From Sediminicola sp035798135 (GTDB taxonomy: Bacteria; Bacteroidota; Bacteroidia; Flavobacteriales; Flavobacteriaceae), in assembly GCA_035798135.1 (NCBI GenBank), contig JAPFBR010000001.1, positions 434,001 to 498,000 on the forward strand: a DNA stretch of 64,000 bases. Reading direction: 5' to 3'. The notes below the pieces were generated by a model. The model was not told where the DNA came from, searched no databases, and was given only the letters and a program-made list of their open reading frames with translations. A program made the position numbers and the translations under genes. Below are positions 43,757 through 52,782 of this stretch, in pieces; within the stretch, counting starts at the first letter, position 1, and each line of letters begins with the position of its first letter.

Positions 43757-44878
43757 CTAAAGGCCGTGCCTATTTGTTTCAAGATAATTGTGAAAAACTT
43801 CCAATACTTCTGGGAGATTCTCTCTTCCAAATCCCACCCTAATATATTTTCCTGGGTATTCGAACATTTCAGCTGGAACTGTCATTATACCCGTTGCTTC
43901 CACCAATTGGTTGCTAAAATCCAACGTTGATTTTGTAATGTTCAGCTTCACAAAGGATATGGACCCGGTTTTTGGAGGAATAAATGAGGAGATAATGTCA
44001 TGTTCGGCCACAAATTTCTCAAAGACCGATATATTTCTTTTGATTTTTTCAATATTGGGAAGCAGAAACTTGTCCATATGGTTCAGGGCAATAATGGATA
44101 ATATTTCTGATGGCGTGCTATTGCAAATACTCAGATAATCCTTGAACGCAACTACCTTATGAAGAAAATCAGTGTCTTTGGATACAAGCCAACCTGTCCG
44201 CAGACCCGCTAGTCCAAATGATTTTGAGGTTCCCCACAAACTGATCCCTTTTTCGTAAATATCACAAATAGGTGGTAACTCCGGAACATCATCAATGATA
44301 AGTTTGCGATACATTTCATCCGAGAAGATATATAAATTGTGCTTTCTTGAAATCGCAACTATTTCATTCAATTGTTCAGGCTTCAGATAGCTTCCTGTTG
44401 GGTTATGCGGAAAATTTAAGATGATCAATTTGGTGTTTTTTTGAATCAACTTTTCCAGATCACCGGTATTAAATTCCCAATTTTCAGGATTTGGTTTCCA
44501 ATATGAAAGTTCACAGTTAAGGGATTTTACAACCTCGTATAAGGATTGATAACATGGAGAAACGGATATTACATGATCCGATGCTTCCAATAGCACATTC
44601 ATGCTAATGAAATTAAGCTCCCCAGGGGTGGCTACAACAACATTTTCAATGTTCTTTATGCTATAATGTTGCAAGATTGCCTCCCGCAACATGGAATTTC
44701 CTTCACTTTCGGAATATCCCAACTTCACTCCTTCCCACAGCTTGAGTTCCTGTTTTTTAGCCTGCTCCAAAACATATTTCATTTCATACCCATCACAGTC
44801 AGAACTGGAAAGCATATATTTTGCCGTAAACTCGTGTTCTCCAAAATAGCGTTCCAACTTGAAATCATTAATTTTCAT
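43757..44878 (-). CDS. Class I/II (fold-type I) PLP aminotransferase
   Basis: 373 residues. PLP motifs: YSESEGNSMLREAI, NFPHNPTGSYL (Asn binding the PLP oxygen), SDEMYRKL (Asp pairing with PLP nitrogen), and the Schiff-base Lys in GTSKSFGLAGLRTGW (residues about 215-228). The N-terminus ERYFGEHEFTAKYMLSSSDCDG is unusual compared with AspAT and may mark a subfamily whose members I cannot name. Amino-group donor or acceptor unknown. Ninety-six bases upstream of the ADH gene on the same strand. Confidence 0.87.
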   Translation of the reverse strand: MKINDFKLERYFGEHEFTAKYMLSSSDCDGYEMKYVLEQAKKQELKLWEGVKLGYSESEGNSMLREAILQHYSIKNIENVVVATPGELNFISMNVLLEASDHVISVSPCYQSLYEVVKSLNCELSYWKPNPENWEFNTGDLEKLIQKNTKLIILNFPHNPTGSYLKPEQLNEIVAISRKHNLYIFSDEMYRKLIIDDVPELPPICDIYEKGISLWGTSKSFGLAGLRTGWLVSKDTDFLHKVVAFKDYLSICNSTPSEILSIIALNHMDKFLLPNIEKIKRNISVFEKFVAEHDIISSFIPPKTGSISFVKLNITKSTLDFSNQLVEATGIMTVPAEMFEYPGKYIRVGFGRENLPEVLEVFHNYLETNRHGL

Positions 44879-44976
44879 TCTTCTATTTTTAGTTCGGGTT
44901 TATGGTAAAATACAAGATTCAATATAAGAAACTTTACCCACCCAAAGCTAGTATGACTTCTCTAATGTAATACCGA

Positions 44977-46053
44977 TTACCCAAGCAATCCAATTGATTT
45001 CAAGGTAATATATATATGGTTTGCACTATGGACAGCTCCCTCCATATAACCACCATTAAGCGGACTTGTTTCCGTTCCTGCCAAAAACAATGTATTATCC
45101 AAATATCCCTTCTGATACACCGCATTGCCATTATTCTGATGGGGTAAAATGTAGCCAGAAACTTCTGTAGAGGTATAGGGTTCATTTTTCCAAACTACCT
45201 CCTCATAGTTGATAAAATCATTTACCTGACTCCCGTAATATTTTTCCAATTGGTTTAAAACAAGCTTTAGTCGCTCTTCTTTGGAAATACCAAAATAGGC
45301 CCCATTCAAAAACCCTTTCAAGGCAAAGTGGGAGTCCTCCACATTGGAATGGTCATACATTTCGGAAATAGGTCCTACGTTACTGAATATGGTGCCGCTC
45401 AAATGTTTTTGTTTCCAGAATTTTTTCCTGTACGAAAGGGCTATTTTGATGGAATCACCCATCCAAGTATGTGTTTTTTTAGCTATTTCACTCAAATCAT
45501 TGGGTAGCAAAGGGGACACTTTAATGTTATCTGCAAACAACAAGGGAGGTAATGTAGAAATGACTATTGCTCCTTTAAAATGATGAGTTTTTGATGTTGC
45601 GGTAATCGTTTTTCTGACTTTTTGAATCCCTTGAATGTTTTGGGAAGTATAAATCTGTTTGTTGTCAATTTTAGCCGCCAATTTTTCAATGATCTGTTGT
45701 GTTCCCTGTTGTACCCTATAACTTGGAATTTCGGACTTGGGAAGGCTAACCAAATGAAAGGGGCTGGTAGAAAAGGCTTCGTATATGGCCGTATCCCCCA
45801 TTTTTTGTTCGAAGGTTTTTACTCCGAGTTCTTGTAGTAATTTCAATAAAAGGGTGTGCTGTGGACTTATCCAGGTGGCGCCCATTTCTATAGGGGGATT
45901 GTTGGGGTTTTGTTTGGTGTAAATTCTGCCCCCCAATCGATCCCTAGCCTCTATGAGGACGAAATCCAGATTGTGCTGTTTGAGATAATAGGCAAGGGTC
46001 AGGCCTGTTAAACCCGCACCAATAATTATAAGGTCCGTTTTTATTGTTTCCAT
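44977..46053 (-). CDS. Flavin-containing monoamine oxidase-like enzyme
   Basis: 358 residues. N-terminal dinucleotide motif IIIGAGLTGLTLAYYL, GG motif RDRLGGRIYT, then MGATWISPQH, and C-terminal FLAGTETSPLNGGYMEGAVHSA, the usual MAO/polyamine oxidase features; shorter than the ~450 residues of animal MAO. Likely oxidises a primary or secondary amine with O2. The protoporphyrinogen oxidase HemG/HemY also belongs to this superfamily but motifs here (ETSPLNGGYMEGAVHS) fit amine oxidase. First gene of the minus-strand amine/amino-acid series. Confidence 0.84.
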   Translation of the reverse strand: METIKTDLIIIGAGLTGLTLAYYLKQHNLDFVLIEARDRLGGRIYTKQNPNNPPIEMGATWISPQHTLLLKLLQELGVKTFEQKMGDTAIYEAFSTSPFHLVSLPKSEIPSYRVQQGTQQIIEKLAAKIDNKQIYTSQNIQGIQKVRKTITATSKTHHFKGAIVISTLPPLLFADNIKVSPLLPNDLSEIAKKTHTWMGDSIKIALSYRKKFWKQKHLSGTIFSNVGPISEMYDHSNVEDSHFALKGFLNGAYFGISKEERLKLVLNQLEKYYGSQVNDFINYEEVVWKNEPYTSTEVSGYILPHQNNGNAVYQKGYLDNTLFLAGTETSPLNGGYMEGAVHSANHIYITLKSIGLLG

Positions 46054-46193
46054 ACTTGACTCTGTTTTCTACATAAAACCAGTCCCCTTTTTATAGGAAG
46101 ATCATTTTTCATATGGATGCAATATAGAGATTCAAACCAATGTTTGGCACAGTGGGCGTTTTTAAAAAGAATGAAATACTTTATTGAATTAAG

Positions 46194-47378
46194 CTATTCA
46201 TTGTAAAACTCCAAGTTTTTTTTAATGGAAGGTTCCAATTTTAGAACGGTTTGTTCCAATTGGAATATATAGTCGAGGAGCTTTTTTTTATTTGTTTTCG
46301 CATGCTGCAGATGATCCTTATTTTTTCCCAAATACTCCAGACTTTCTAGCTGGGACTTAGCAATATTTAATAATTCCTGTCCTTTGGTGATATACTTACC
46401 GGCTTTATCGAGATTGGTCTTTATTTCCTCACCTTCTCCTTGGGAATTACTTTGTTTTTTATTAATAATCCTGAAAAATTTGTTGTGGTAGGCTACCGCC
46501 AAATTGATCTCATCCACAGCTAATTTAAGTTCTCCATTGATGGCATTAAAACGTGACACCCAAGAATTATACCTGTAATATTCCAGCAAATTCTCATTTA
46601 CTATCAATTCTTCTCTAATATGAGCATTAGTTACCCCGAATTTTCTAATTCTTTGATTGCTTTTTTCTATGGTCGCAATCGTATCCGATGCTGCCATGAT
46701 AGCAATGGAATCCCGAAAAGCAAAATTGCCTCGCTCATTTAGATCTGAATAATCTTTGTTATTAAATTCTATATGGGTTATGGGATAATTGAGAAACTGC
46801 CAAATGGGATCAAAGGGCATATGGGTTTTTAAGAATTTCTCCGGTTCCACCAGAAAAAAGTCGTCCTGAAACTCGTGTTTATAGATGCCTTTATTAAAAT
46901 ACCCCGCATCCCAGGTAGGATCCACAAGGAAATAGCTATTGTTCACTACCACCCCGTTCCAAGCATGGTTTAAAGGGTCAATTTTATCACCGTCGGACTG
47001 TCTGGTGTATCCTGAAATCACATAGGATGTTATCCCGATAGTGGAACACATCTTGTGGAAGAGTTGTGCATAATGTTCACAAACCCCTTTTCTGTTTTTT
47101 AGGGCCTCATCGGCAATATTGATCTGTTCTGTATACGTGATAGGATTTCTTATTTGGGCCATATCGTATTGGATGTTATGGGTTACCCAAATATAGATAG
47201 CCCTTACCTTTTCGTCTTCCTTTTTTAGATCCTTGGTGAGATAAAGTGCAATTTCATCTGCGGTTTTTAATCCCTTGGGCACCTTTTGGGAAGCGCTGTC
47301 TATGGCCTCAAAACCAGTTTGCCCAAAAAGAGGGACAACTGATAAAAAGAGTAATAAGTAGGAAAGGGCTTTGGTCAT
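46194..47378 (-). CDS. Secreted transglutaminase-like domain protein
   Basis: 394 residues from the ATG at 47378; the longer frame starting at a TTG (47450) lacks support, while the ATG gives a clean signal peptide (MTKALSYLLLFLSVVPLFGQ). The transglutaminase-like core has Cys100 (RKGVCEHYAQLFH), His138 (DPLNHAWNGVV) and Asp153 (YFLVDPTWDAG). The C-terminal 200 residues are mostly helical (coiled-coil-like KAGKYITKGQELLNIAKSQ). Family members are often proteases or unknown; role here unclear. Confidence 0.86.
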   Translation of the reverse strand: MTKALSYLLLFLSVVPLFGQTGFEAIDSASQKVPKGLKTADEIALYLTKDLKKEDEKVRAIYIWVTHNIQYDMAQIRNPITYTEQINIADEALKNRKGVCEHYAQLFHKMCSTIGITSYVISGYTRQSDGDKIDPLNHAWNGVVVNNSYFLVDPTWDAGYFNKGIYKHEFQDDFFLVEPEKFLKTHMPFDPIWQFLNYPITHIEFNNKDYSDLNERGNFAFRDSIAIMAASDTIATIEKSNQRIRKFGVTNAHIREELIVNENLLEYYRYNSWVSRFNAINGELKLAVDEINLAVAYHNKFFRIINKKQSNSQGEGEEIKTNLDKAGKYITKGQELLNIAKSQLESLEYLGKNKDHLQHAKTNKKKLLDYIFQLEQTVLKLEPSIKKNLEFYNE

Positions 47379-47744
47379 TATGGAACTGGCTTTGTTTTTT
47401 ATTGAATAGTTTTTATCAATTTTCTTGCCAACTATTTCGGGAAACAACAAAAAACGATAGTTGCCAAAACGAAACGAATATCAATGGATTTACCAAAAGC
47501 TATACCCTCTCCAAATCATCCAAGCAATTATCATTAAGGCAAAATATAGAAAATAACAGGAGTTTTATAATTGAATGTTGGTAAAATCGCTATAATACCT
47601 TTAGCGGAAAAAAAATAGCTGTCCTTTTCTATTGATAATTCATCAATCAAAATCACCGAATAGTATAAGATTTAGATTAAGTATGGAATATTCCCCTAAG
47701 TAAGGCAAACCCTACATATTAGAATACCTAATGGCGCACAACCC
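47379..47744. other. Intergenic region, no gene seen
   Basis: 366 AT-rich bases between two minus-strand genes (the transglutaminase-like gene downstream, the AraC gene upstream). Small hairpins such as TTGAT-AATTC-ATCAA near 47634 and GCTA...TAGC near 47589 are seen; no coding frame or clear promoter. Confidence 0.4.
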
Positions 47745-48635
47745 CTAGCCGTTGGCCAAGGACATCAAGTATTTTTTGGGGGTGGTACTGTACTTTTTCT
47801 TAAAGGCAGCTATAAAATGGCTGGCGGTACTGTACCCTACTTTTAGTCCAACTTCGTTCACATTGTGCATGCCAGATTCCAACATTTTACGGGCGTACTC
47901 CATTTTATAATCGAACAAAAAACTATAGACACTGTCCCCATAAATCTGTTTGAAACCTTCCTTCAATTTTTTCAGGCTCAACCCAATTTCGTCGGATAGT
48001 TGTGCCAAGGTAGGTGGTTCTGCCATTCTGGCGATGATGATCTCTTTGGCTTTACGGATGCGTTTAATATTGTCCTCATCTACCAAGAACGGACATTGTT
48101 CCACATCGGCATCTTCGCTCCGGTTAAAATAGAGGGCGATGAGCTCGTAAATTTTTCCTTTGATATACAGCTCTTTTATGGAAGGATGTAAATGGTAGTT
48201 CATCACCTGGCTGAGAATAACTGCAATGGCAGGTGTGACCCCCTCTTGGGTATAGTATTTTTTATCTTTGTTCTCCGCACTCAAGAACGGGATATAATTA
48301 GCCTCTTTGGAAAAAAGGGAATGGAATTTTCTTATAGTCATTACCACAGAAACCAACCAGGAATTAGGGTTGAGCTCGAGGTTCAGGGGTAGGTCCATTT
48401 GTGTATTGTATAACAACAGGGAGTTTTCTTCGGATACCTCCAAGGCATAACGTCCATCATTAAAAATAAATTTGGCTCCCCCTTTTAAACAGAAATGAAA
48501 CTGGATAAAAGAGCTATCAATTTGGCGTGTAACCTTTTGTATATGAGGGGCATCGTTCTGTATTTTAAGCACATAAAATCCGTCTTCAATAAAAACTTCC
48601 TCAAAGGAACCTTCAGCGATATTTTTTGTTTCCAT
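47745..48635 (-). CDS. AraC-family transcriptional regulator, divergent from hemA
   Basis: 296 residues. N-terminal sensor domain (FHFCLKGGAKFIFNDG, cupin-like, about 40-150) and two helix-turn-helix motifs in the C-terminal 100 residues (LSDEIGLSLKKLKEGFKQIYG and VNEVGLKVGYSTASHFIAAFKKKYSTTPKKYL). Transcribed away from the hem operon; the shared 204-base interval has a -7 element in each direction and a 19-bp palindrome in the leader of this gene. This arrangement suggests it regulates hemA and/or itself; a ligand such as haem or an iron compound is inference. Confidence 0.88.
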   Translation of the reverse strand: METKNIAEGSFEEVFIEDGFYVLKIQNDAPHIQKVTRQIDSSFIQFHFCLKGGAKFIFNDGRYALEVSEENSLLLYNTQMDLPLNLELNPNSWLVSVVMTIRKFHSLFSKEANYIPFLSAENKDKKYYTQEGVTPAIAVILSQVMNYHLHPSIKELYIKGKIYELIALYFNRSEDADVEQCPFLVDEDNIKRIRKAKEIIIARMAEPPTLAQLSDEIGLSLKKLKEGFKQIYGDSVYSFLFDYKMEYARKMLESGMHNVNEVGLKVGYSTASHFIAAFKKKYSTTPKKYLMSLANG

Positions 48636-48660
48636 ACTCCTTTTTCAATGCGATTAATCT

Positions 48661-48679
48661 ATTTAGAAACGTTCTAAAT
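48661..48679. repeat. Palindrome ATTTAGAA-ACG-TTCTAAAT in the AraC-hemA intergenic region
   Basis: Perfect 8+8 inverted repeat with a 3-nt centre. It begins 26 bases upstream of the AraC start and lies downstream of its -7 element (48709-48716), so a bound protein would block the AraC transcript. Candidate operator. Confidence 0.6.
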
Positions 48680-48708
48680 TAATTTTAATGGTATCCTCCT
48701 AACACTAA

Positions 48709-48716
48709 CAAAAATA
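48709..48716 (-). promoter_or_regulatory. Putative -7 element (TATTTTTG) of the AraC regulator gene
   Basis: Exact TAnnTTTG match on the minus strand, 73 bases before the AraC ATG. A GGAGG sequence lies between it and the palindrome in minus sense (near 48695), too far from the start to be its ribosome site. Confidence 0.42.
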
Positions 48717-48811
48717 GCACATATGGACCAATATGGCCTAAAAATGACGTTAAAAAACTTGAATCGATACTTATTGTTCCTACAGCGTTACTTTTATCGG
48801 TCTTATGAATT

Positions 48812-48819
48812 TATTTTTG
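48812..48819 (+). promoter_or_regulatory. Putative -7 element (TATTTTTG) of the hem operon
   Basis: Exact TAnnTTTG match, 20 bases before the hemA ATG at 48840, leaving a leader of roughly 10-15 bases. No good TTTG lies 19 bases upstream, which would fit activation by the divergent AraC protein. Confidence 0.45.
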
Positions 48820-48839
48820 TGGTCGATTGAAAGGATAAT

Positions 48840-50096
48840 ATGAAGAATTACCATATTTCCAAACATAACTCATTCTACACCATAGGCCTGAACTACAAAA
48901 AGGCAGATGCTGGTGTCCGTGGGAAGTTCAGTTTGGAAGAGGAAGCGATGGAGAATCTGTTAAGGCAGGCCAAAGATCAGGACATTGACGGTCTTTTGGT
49001 AACGTCTACCTGTAACCGTACAGAACTGCACGGTTTTGCCCAACACCCGTACCAACTGATCAAACTACTTTGCGACAATACTACCGGGACTGTAGAAGAA
49101 TTCCAAGACGTGGCCTATGTTTACAAGAACAATGATGCCATTAGCCATTTGTTCCGAGTGGGCACTGGATTGGACAGTCAGATTTTGGGTGACTTTGAGA
49201 TTATTGCACAGTTAAAACAAAGTTTTACACGCTCCAAACGATTGGAAATTGCAAATCCGTTTTTGGAACGTTTGTGCAATTCCGTCATTCAGGCGAGCAA
49301 GCGCATCAAGAACGAAACAGAGATTTCCTCTGGTGCCACTTCCGTTGCCTTTGCTTCCGTACAGTACATTATGAATAATGTGCCGGACATATCAGATAAA
49401 AATATTCTTCTTTTTGGCACCGGAAAAATTGGACGCAATACCTGTGAAAATTTAATAAAACACACCAAAAATACACATATCACCCTGATCAACCGCACCA
49501 AGGACAAGGCTGAAAAGATTGCCGGCAAGTTCAATTTATTGGTAAAAGATTACGGGGACCTACAGACAGAGATTCGCACCACCGATGTACTGATAGTGGC
49601 TACGGGCGCGCAATCGCCCACCATTTCCAAAGAGTTGATCTACACCAAGAAACCGTTGTTGATCTTGGACCTTTCCATCCCCAAGAACGTTTCAGATGAT
49701 GTGGCCGATATGGACCATGTTACCGTAGTGCATTTGGATGATCTATCCCAAATGACGGATAGGACCCTGGAACGTAGGAAACAGTTTATCCCACAGGCAG
49801 AGGTCATTATTGAGGAGACCAAGAACGATTTCATCAAATGGTTGGAGACTAGAAAATTTGCTCCGGTCATCAAGGCCTTGAAAAAGAAATTGAAGACCAT
49901 GAAAGAGGAGGAGCTCGATTTCCAGAGCAAAAAATTAACCGATTTCAATTCCATTCAAGCAGAGATCATATCTGATCGTTTCATCCAAAAAATTACCACC
50001 CATTTCGCCAATCACCTCAAAGGGAACGATATTGATGCCGATACTAGCCTTGATCTGATCCAAAAAGTATTTCAATTAGAAGTTGAATCAAAATGA
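48840..50096 (+). CDS. hemA: Glutamyl-tRNA reductase
   Basis: 418 residues. First committed step of C5 haem synthesis, reducing glutamyl-tRNA to glutamate-1-semialdehyde with NADPH. Catalytic Cys58 in TSTCNRTEL; NADPH domain motif FGTGKIGRNTCENLI and INRTKDKAEKIAGKF; C-terminal helical dimerisation domain (RRKQFIPQAEVIIEET). First gene of the hem operon; overlaps hemC by four bases (ATGA). Promoter candidate at 48812-48819, with a divergent AraC regulator upstream. Confidence 0.97.
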   Translation: MKNYHISKHNSFYTIGLNYKKADAGVRGKFSLEEEAMENLLRQAKDQDIDGLLVTSTCNRTELHGFAQHPYQLIKLLCDNTTGTVEEFQDVAYVYKNNDAISHLFRVGTGLDSQILGDFEIIAQLKQSFTRSKRLEIANPFLERLCNSVIQASKRIKNETEISSGATSVAFASVQYIMNNVPDISDKNILLFGTGKIGRNTCENLIKHTKNTHITLINRTKDKAEKIAGKFNLLVKDYGDLQTEIRTTDVLIVATGAQSPTISKELIYTKKPLLILDLSIPKNVSDDVADMDHVTVVHLDDLSQMTDRTLERRKQFIPQAEVIIEETKNDFIKWLETRKFAPVIKALKKKLKTMKEEELDFQSKKLTDFNSIQAEIISDRFIQKITTHFANHLKGNDIDADTSLDLIQKVFQLEVESK

Positions 50097-51007
50097 GTAA
50101 GGTGATTCGCATAGGTACGCGCGATAGTGAATTGGCACTATGGCAGGCAAATACCGTTAAGGACAAGCTAACTGCTTTAGGGTACGAATCCGTACTCCTA
50201 CCCGTAAAGTCCCAAGGAGATATTATTCTGGACAAGCCCTTGTACGAATTGGGCATCACTGGAATATTCACAAAAACACTGGACATTGCCATGATCAATG
50301 GCAGCATTGATATAGCAGTACATTCCATGAAGGATGTGCCAACAGCCCTACCCAAGGGGATGGTGCAAGGTGCTGTTTTGGAACGTGCACGGACAGAAGA
50401 TATTTTGGTGCACAAAGGGTTGGACTTTCTAAATACATCAGGCACCATTGCCACAGGGAGTTTAAGACGCAAGGCACAATGGCTCAATAGATACCCATCA
50501 CATAAAGTTGTAGACCTTAGGGGCAATGTAAATACCCGAATGCAAAAATTACAGGACAATACTTGGAATGGGGCTATTTTTGCCGCGGCAGGCTTGGAGC
50601 GCATCAACTTATTACCAGAGCATTTCATAAAATTGGATTGGATGGTACCAGCTCCTGCACAAGGGGCAATGGTGGTCGCTGTTATGGAGAATGATCCCTT
50701 TTGCAGGGAGGCATTGGCCAAATTGAACCATTCAGAATCGGAAATTTGTACCAGAATAGAAAGGGAATTTTTAAGAACGTTGGAAGGCGGTTGTACTGCA
50801 CCCATTGGAGCACTGGCCACTATAAATGAGGATACTTTATATTTTAAAGGGGTTTTATTTTCTTTGGACGGCACCCAGAAATTGGAGGTTGAAAAAAGTA
50901 TTCCCCTGGCACAGGTAGCCGATTTTGGTAAAAGTTGTGCCCAAGAAATATTAGAACAAGGCGGAGCCGTACTGATGGCTTCCATAAAGAAAGAAATGAA
51001 AAACTAA
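50093..51007 (+). CDS. hemC: Hydroxymethylbilane synthase (porphobilinogen deaminase)
   Basis: 304 residues. Joins four porphobilinogen molecules into hydroxymethylbilane. Asp81 in HSMKDVPT is catalytic and Cys234 (EGGCTAPIGA) carries the dipyrromethane cofactor. Starts inside the hemA stop (ATGA). An opposite-strand open frame of 313 codons lies across the gene but is rejected as a shadow. Forty bases separate it from hemD. Confidence 0.97.
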   Translation: MSKVIRIGTRDSELALWQANTVKDKLTALGYESVLLPVKSQGDIILDKPLYELGITGIFTKTLDIAMINGSIDIAVHSMKDVPTALPKGMVQGAVLERARTEDILVHKGLDFLNTSGTIATGSLRRKAQWLNRYPSHKVVDLRGNVNTRMQKLQDNTWNGAIFAAAGLERINLLPEHFIKLDWMVPAPAQGAMVVAVMENDPFCREALAKLNHSESEICTRIEREFLRTLEGGCTAPIGALATINEDTLYFKGVLFSLDGTQKLEVEKSIPLAQVADFGKSCAQEILEQGGAVLMASIKKEMKN

Positions 51008-51046
51008 CCGTTTTCTCTCTTAGGGAATGGGCAAGTTGATATACCT

Positions 51047-51733
51047 ATGAAGACAATACTTTCCACAAAAAACCTGTCCCTTGCACAAAAGGAACGTCTG
51101 CTGAACGCAGGGATTGCTGTGGTCTCCTATGATGCTATTAAAATTGAACAAAACCCTTTTATTATAGATGGTAACATCAATAACCTCATTTTTACGAGTC
51201 AGAATGCGGTTACTGCCTTTCTCCATAATATGGAAAATCAGAAAACTCTTGAAATAAGTCAAATTAATTGCTATTGTGTAGGAGAGAAGATAGCGGCACT
51301 TTTGGAAGATAACGGCTTAAAAGTATTAGAAACCGCCAATTACGGTGCGGATTTGGCAAAAATCATAGTAAAAAGCTATAAAAACGAATCCTTTTTGTTC
51401 TTATGTGGTAATCTACGACGGGATGAAATACCCGATCTTTTAAAAGAGAACAACATCAACTTAAAGGAAATCATTGCTTATACCACACAATTGAACCCCA
51501 AAGTATTTGATCGCCATTTTGATGGGGTGCTTTTTTTTAGCCCATCTGGGGTGGAAAGTTATACGGCTTCCAATTCCCTGGGAAACAGCATGGTATTTTG
51601 TATAGGAACCACAACTGCCGAAGCTGTGAAAGCATATACCGATAACATTGTAATTGCCAATAAACAGACCGTAGAAAACGTATTAGTACAAGTAGTAAAA
51701 ACATTTAATAACAAGCCTTTAGAGAGGGCTTAG
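51047..51733 (+). CDS. hemD: Uroporphyrinogen-III synthase
   Basis: 228 residues. Closes hydroxymethylbilane into uroporphyrinogen III with ring inversion. HemD is poorly conserved; support comes from position between hemC and hemE and the two-lobed pattern: LIFTSQNAVTAFL, YCVGEKIAALLEDNG, LFLCGNLRRDEIPDLL, GVLFFSPSGVESY and VFCIGTTTAEAV (the last two matching the C-lobe motif). The ATG at 51047 follows a purine-rich GGGAATGGGC upstream. Confidence 0.9.
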   Translation: MKTILSTKNLSLAQKERLLNAGIAVVSYDAIKIEQNPFIIDGNINNLIFTSQNAVTAFLHNMENQKTLEISQINCYCVGEKIAALLEDNGLKVLETANYGADLAKIIVKSYKNESFLFLCGNLRRDEIPDLLKENNINLKEIIAYTTQLNPKVFDRHFDGVLFFSPSGVESYTASNSLGNSMVFCIGTTTAEAVKAYTDNIVIANKQTVENVLVQVVKTFNNKPLERA

Positions 51734-51750
51734 GGTTAGAACAAATATAT

Positions 51751-52782
51751 ATGAGCATTAAAAACGACTTATTCTTAAGAGCTTTAAAAGGAGAAACTGT
51801 AGAAAGACCTCCGGTTTGGATGATGCGCCAAGCAGGGCGTTACCTTCCCGAATTTATGGCCCTAAAGGAAAAATACGATTTCTTTACCCGTTGTGAAACT
51901 CCGGAATTGGCCTCTGAAATTACCGTACAACCCATTCGCCGCTATGGCATGGATGCCGCAATCCTCTTTTCGGATATTCTGGTAATCCCACAAGCTATGA
52001 ACATTGATGTGGAAATGAAACCCGACTTTGGGCCATACTTACCAAATCCTATTCGTTCACAGAAAGATTTGGATCGGGTGATAGTTCCGGATATCCAAGA
52101 TTCTTTGGGCTATGTGATGGAAGCTATTAAAATGACCAAAGAAAAGTTGAATGATGATATCCCATTGATCGGTTTTGCAGGATCGCCATGGACCATTCTT
52201 TGCTATTGTGTCCAAGGACAGGGAAGCAAGAATTTTGACAAGGCCAAAGAGCTTTGTTTCACTCAACCCCTAGTGGCCCATGCCCTATTGCAAAAAATAA
52301 CAGATACCACAATTGCGTACTTAAAAGCAAAGGTGGCCGCAGGAGTTAACGCGGTTCAAGTATTTGATTCCTGGGGAGGCATGTTGTCACCAACCGACTA
52401 CCAAGAATTTTCTTGGCGATATATACAACAGATCATTGATGCGCTGAAAGATGAGACTCCCGTGATCGCCTTTGGAAAAGGATGCTGGTTCGCCTTAAAG
52501 GGAATGGCTAATTCAGGGGCATCGGCTCTCGGTGTCGATTGGACCTGTTCTGCACAAAACGCAAGATACCTCAGTGGTGGAAAAATAACGTTACAAGGGA
52601 ATTTTGATCCTTCGAGGTTATTATCCCCGCCTGCGGATATAAAAAGAATGGTGACCCAAATGATCAATGAATTTGGCAAGGACAGATATATCGCCAATCT
52701 TGGTCATGGAATTTTACCCAACATACCCTTGGAAAATGCCAAGGCCTTTGTTGATGCCGTAAAGGAATATAGGGCTGAATGA
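51751..52782 (+). CDS. hemE: Uroporphyrinogen decarboxylase
   Basis: 343 residues. Decarboxylates uroporphyrinogen III to coproporphyrinogen III. PVWMMRQAGRYLPEF with Arg26 and Arg30, catalytic Asp75 (ILFSDILVIPQAM), GFAGSPWTILCY, and QVFDSWGGMLSP and GILPNIPLEN. Seventeen bases after hemD; its TGA overlaps the start of the DUF6973 gene by four bases. Confidence 0.97.
   Translation: MSIKNDLFLRALKGETVERPPVWMMRQAGRYLPEFMALKEKYDFFTRCETPELASEITVQPIRRYGMDAAILFSDILVIPQAMNIDVEMKPDFGPYLPNPIRSQKDLDRVIVPDIQDSLGYVMEAIKMTKEKLNDDIPLIGFAGSPWTILCYCVQGQGSKNFDKAKELCFTQPLVAHALLQKITDTTIAYLKAKVAAGVNAVQVFDSWGGMLSPTDYQEFSWRYIQQIIDALKDETPVIAFGKGCWFALKGMANSGASALGVDWTCSAQNARYLSGGKITLQGNFDPSRLLSPPADIKRMVTQMINEFGKDRYIANLGHGILPNIPLENAKAFVDAVKEYRAE

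Noticed and set aside
44977..46053. The MAO-like enzyme as the protoporphyrinogen oxidase of the haem pathway
   Set aside because: Motifs fit monoamine/polyamine oxidases, it lies in the amine cluster, and a convincing HemJ is present at 21292-21843.
50044..50985. A 313-codon open frame on the strand opposite to hemC
   Set aside because: hemC is unmistakable in the plus frame, and the antisense translation has no recognisable motif and an unnatural Ser/Pro/Cys-rich composition; it is a shadow frame.
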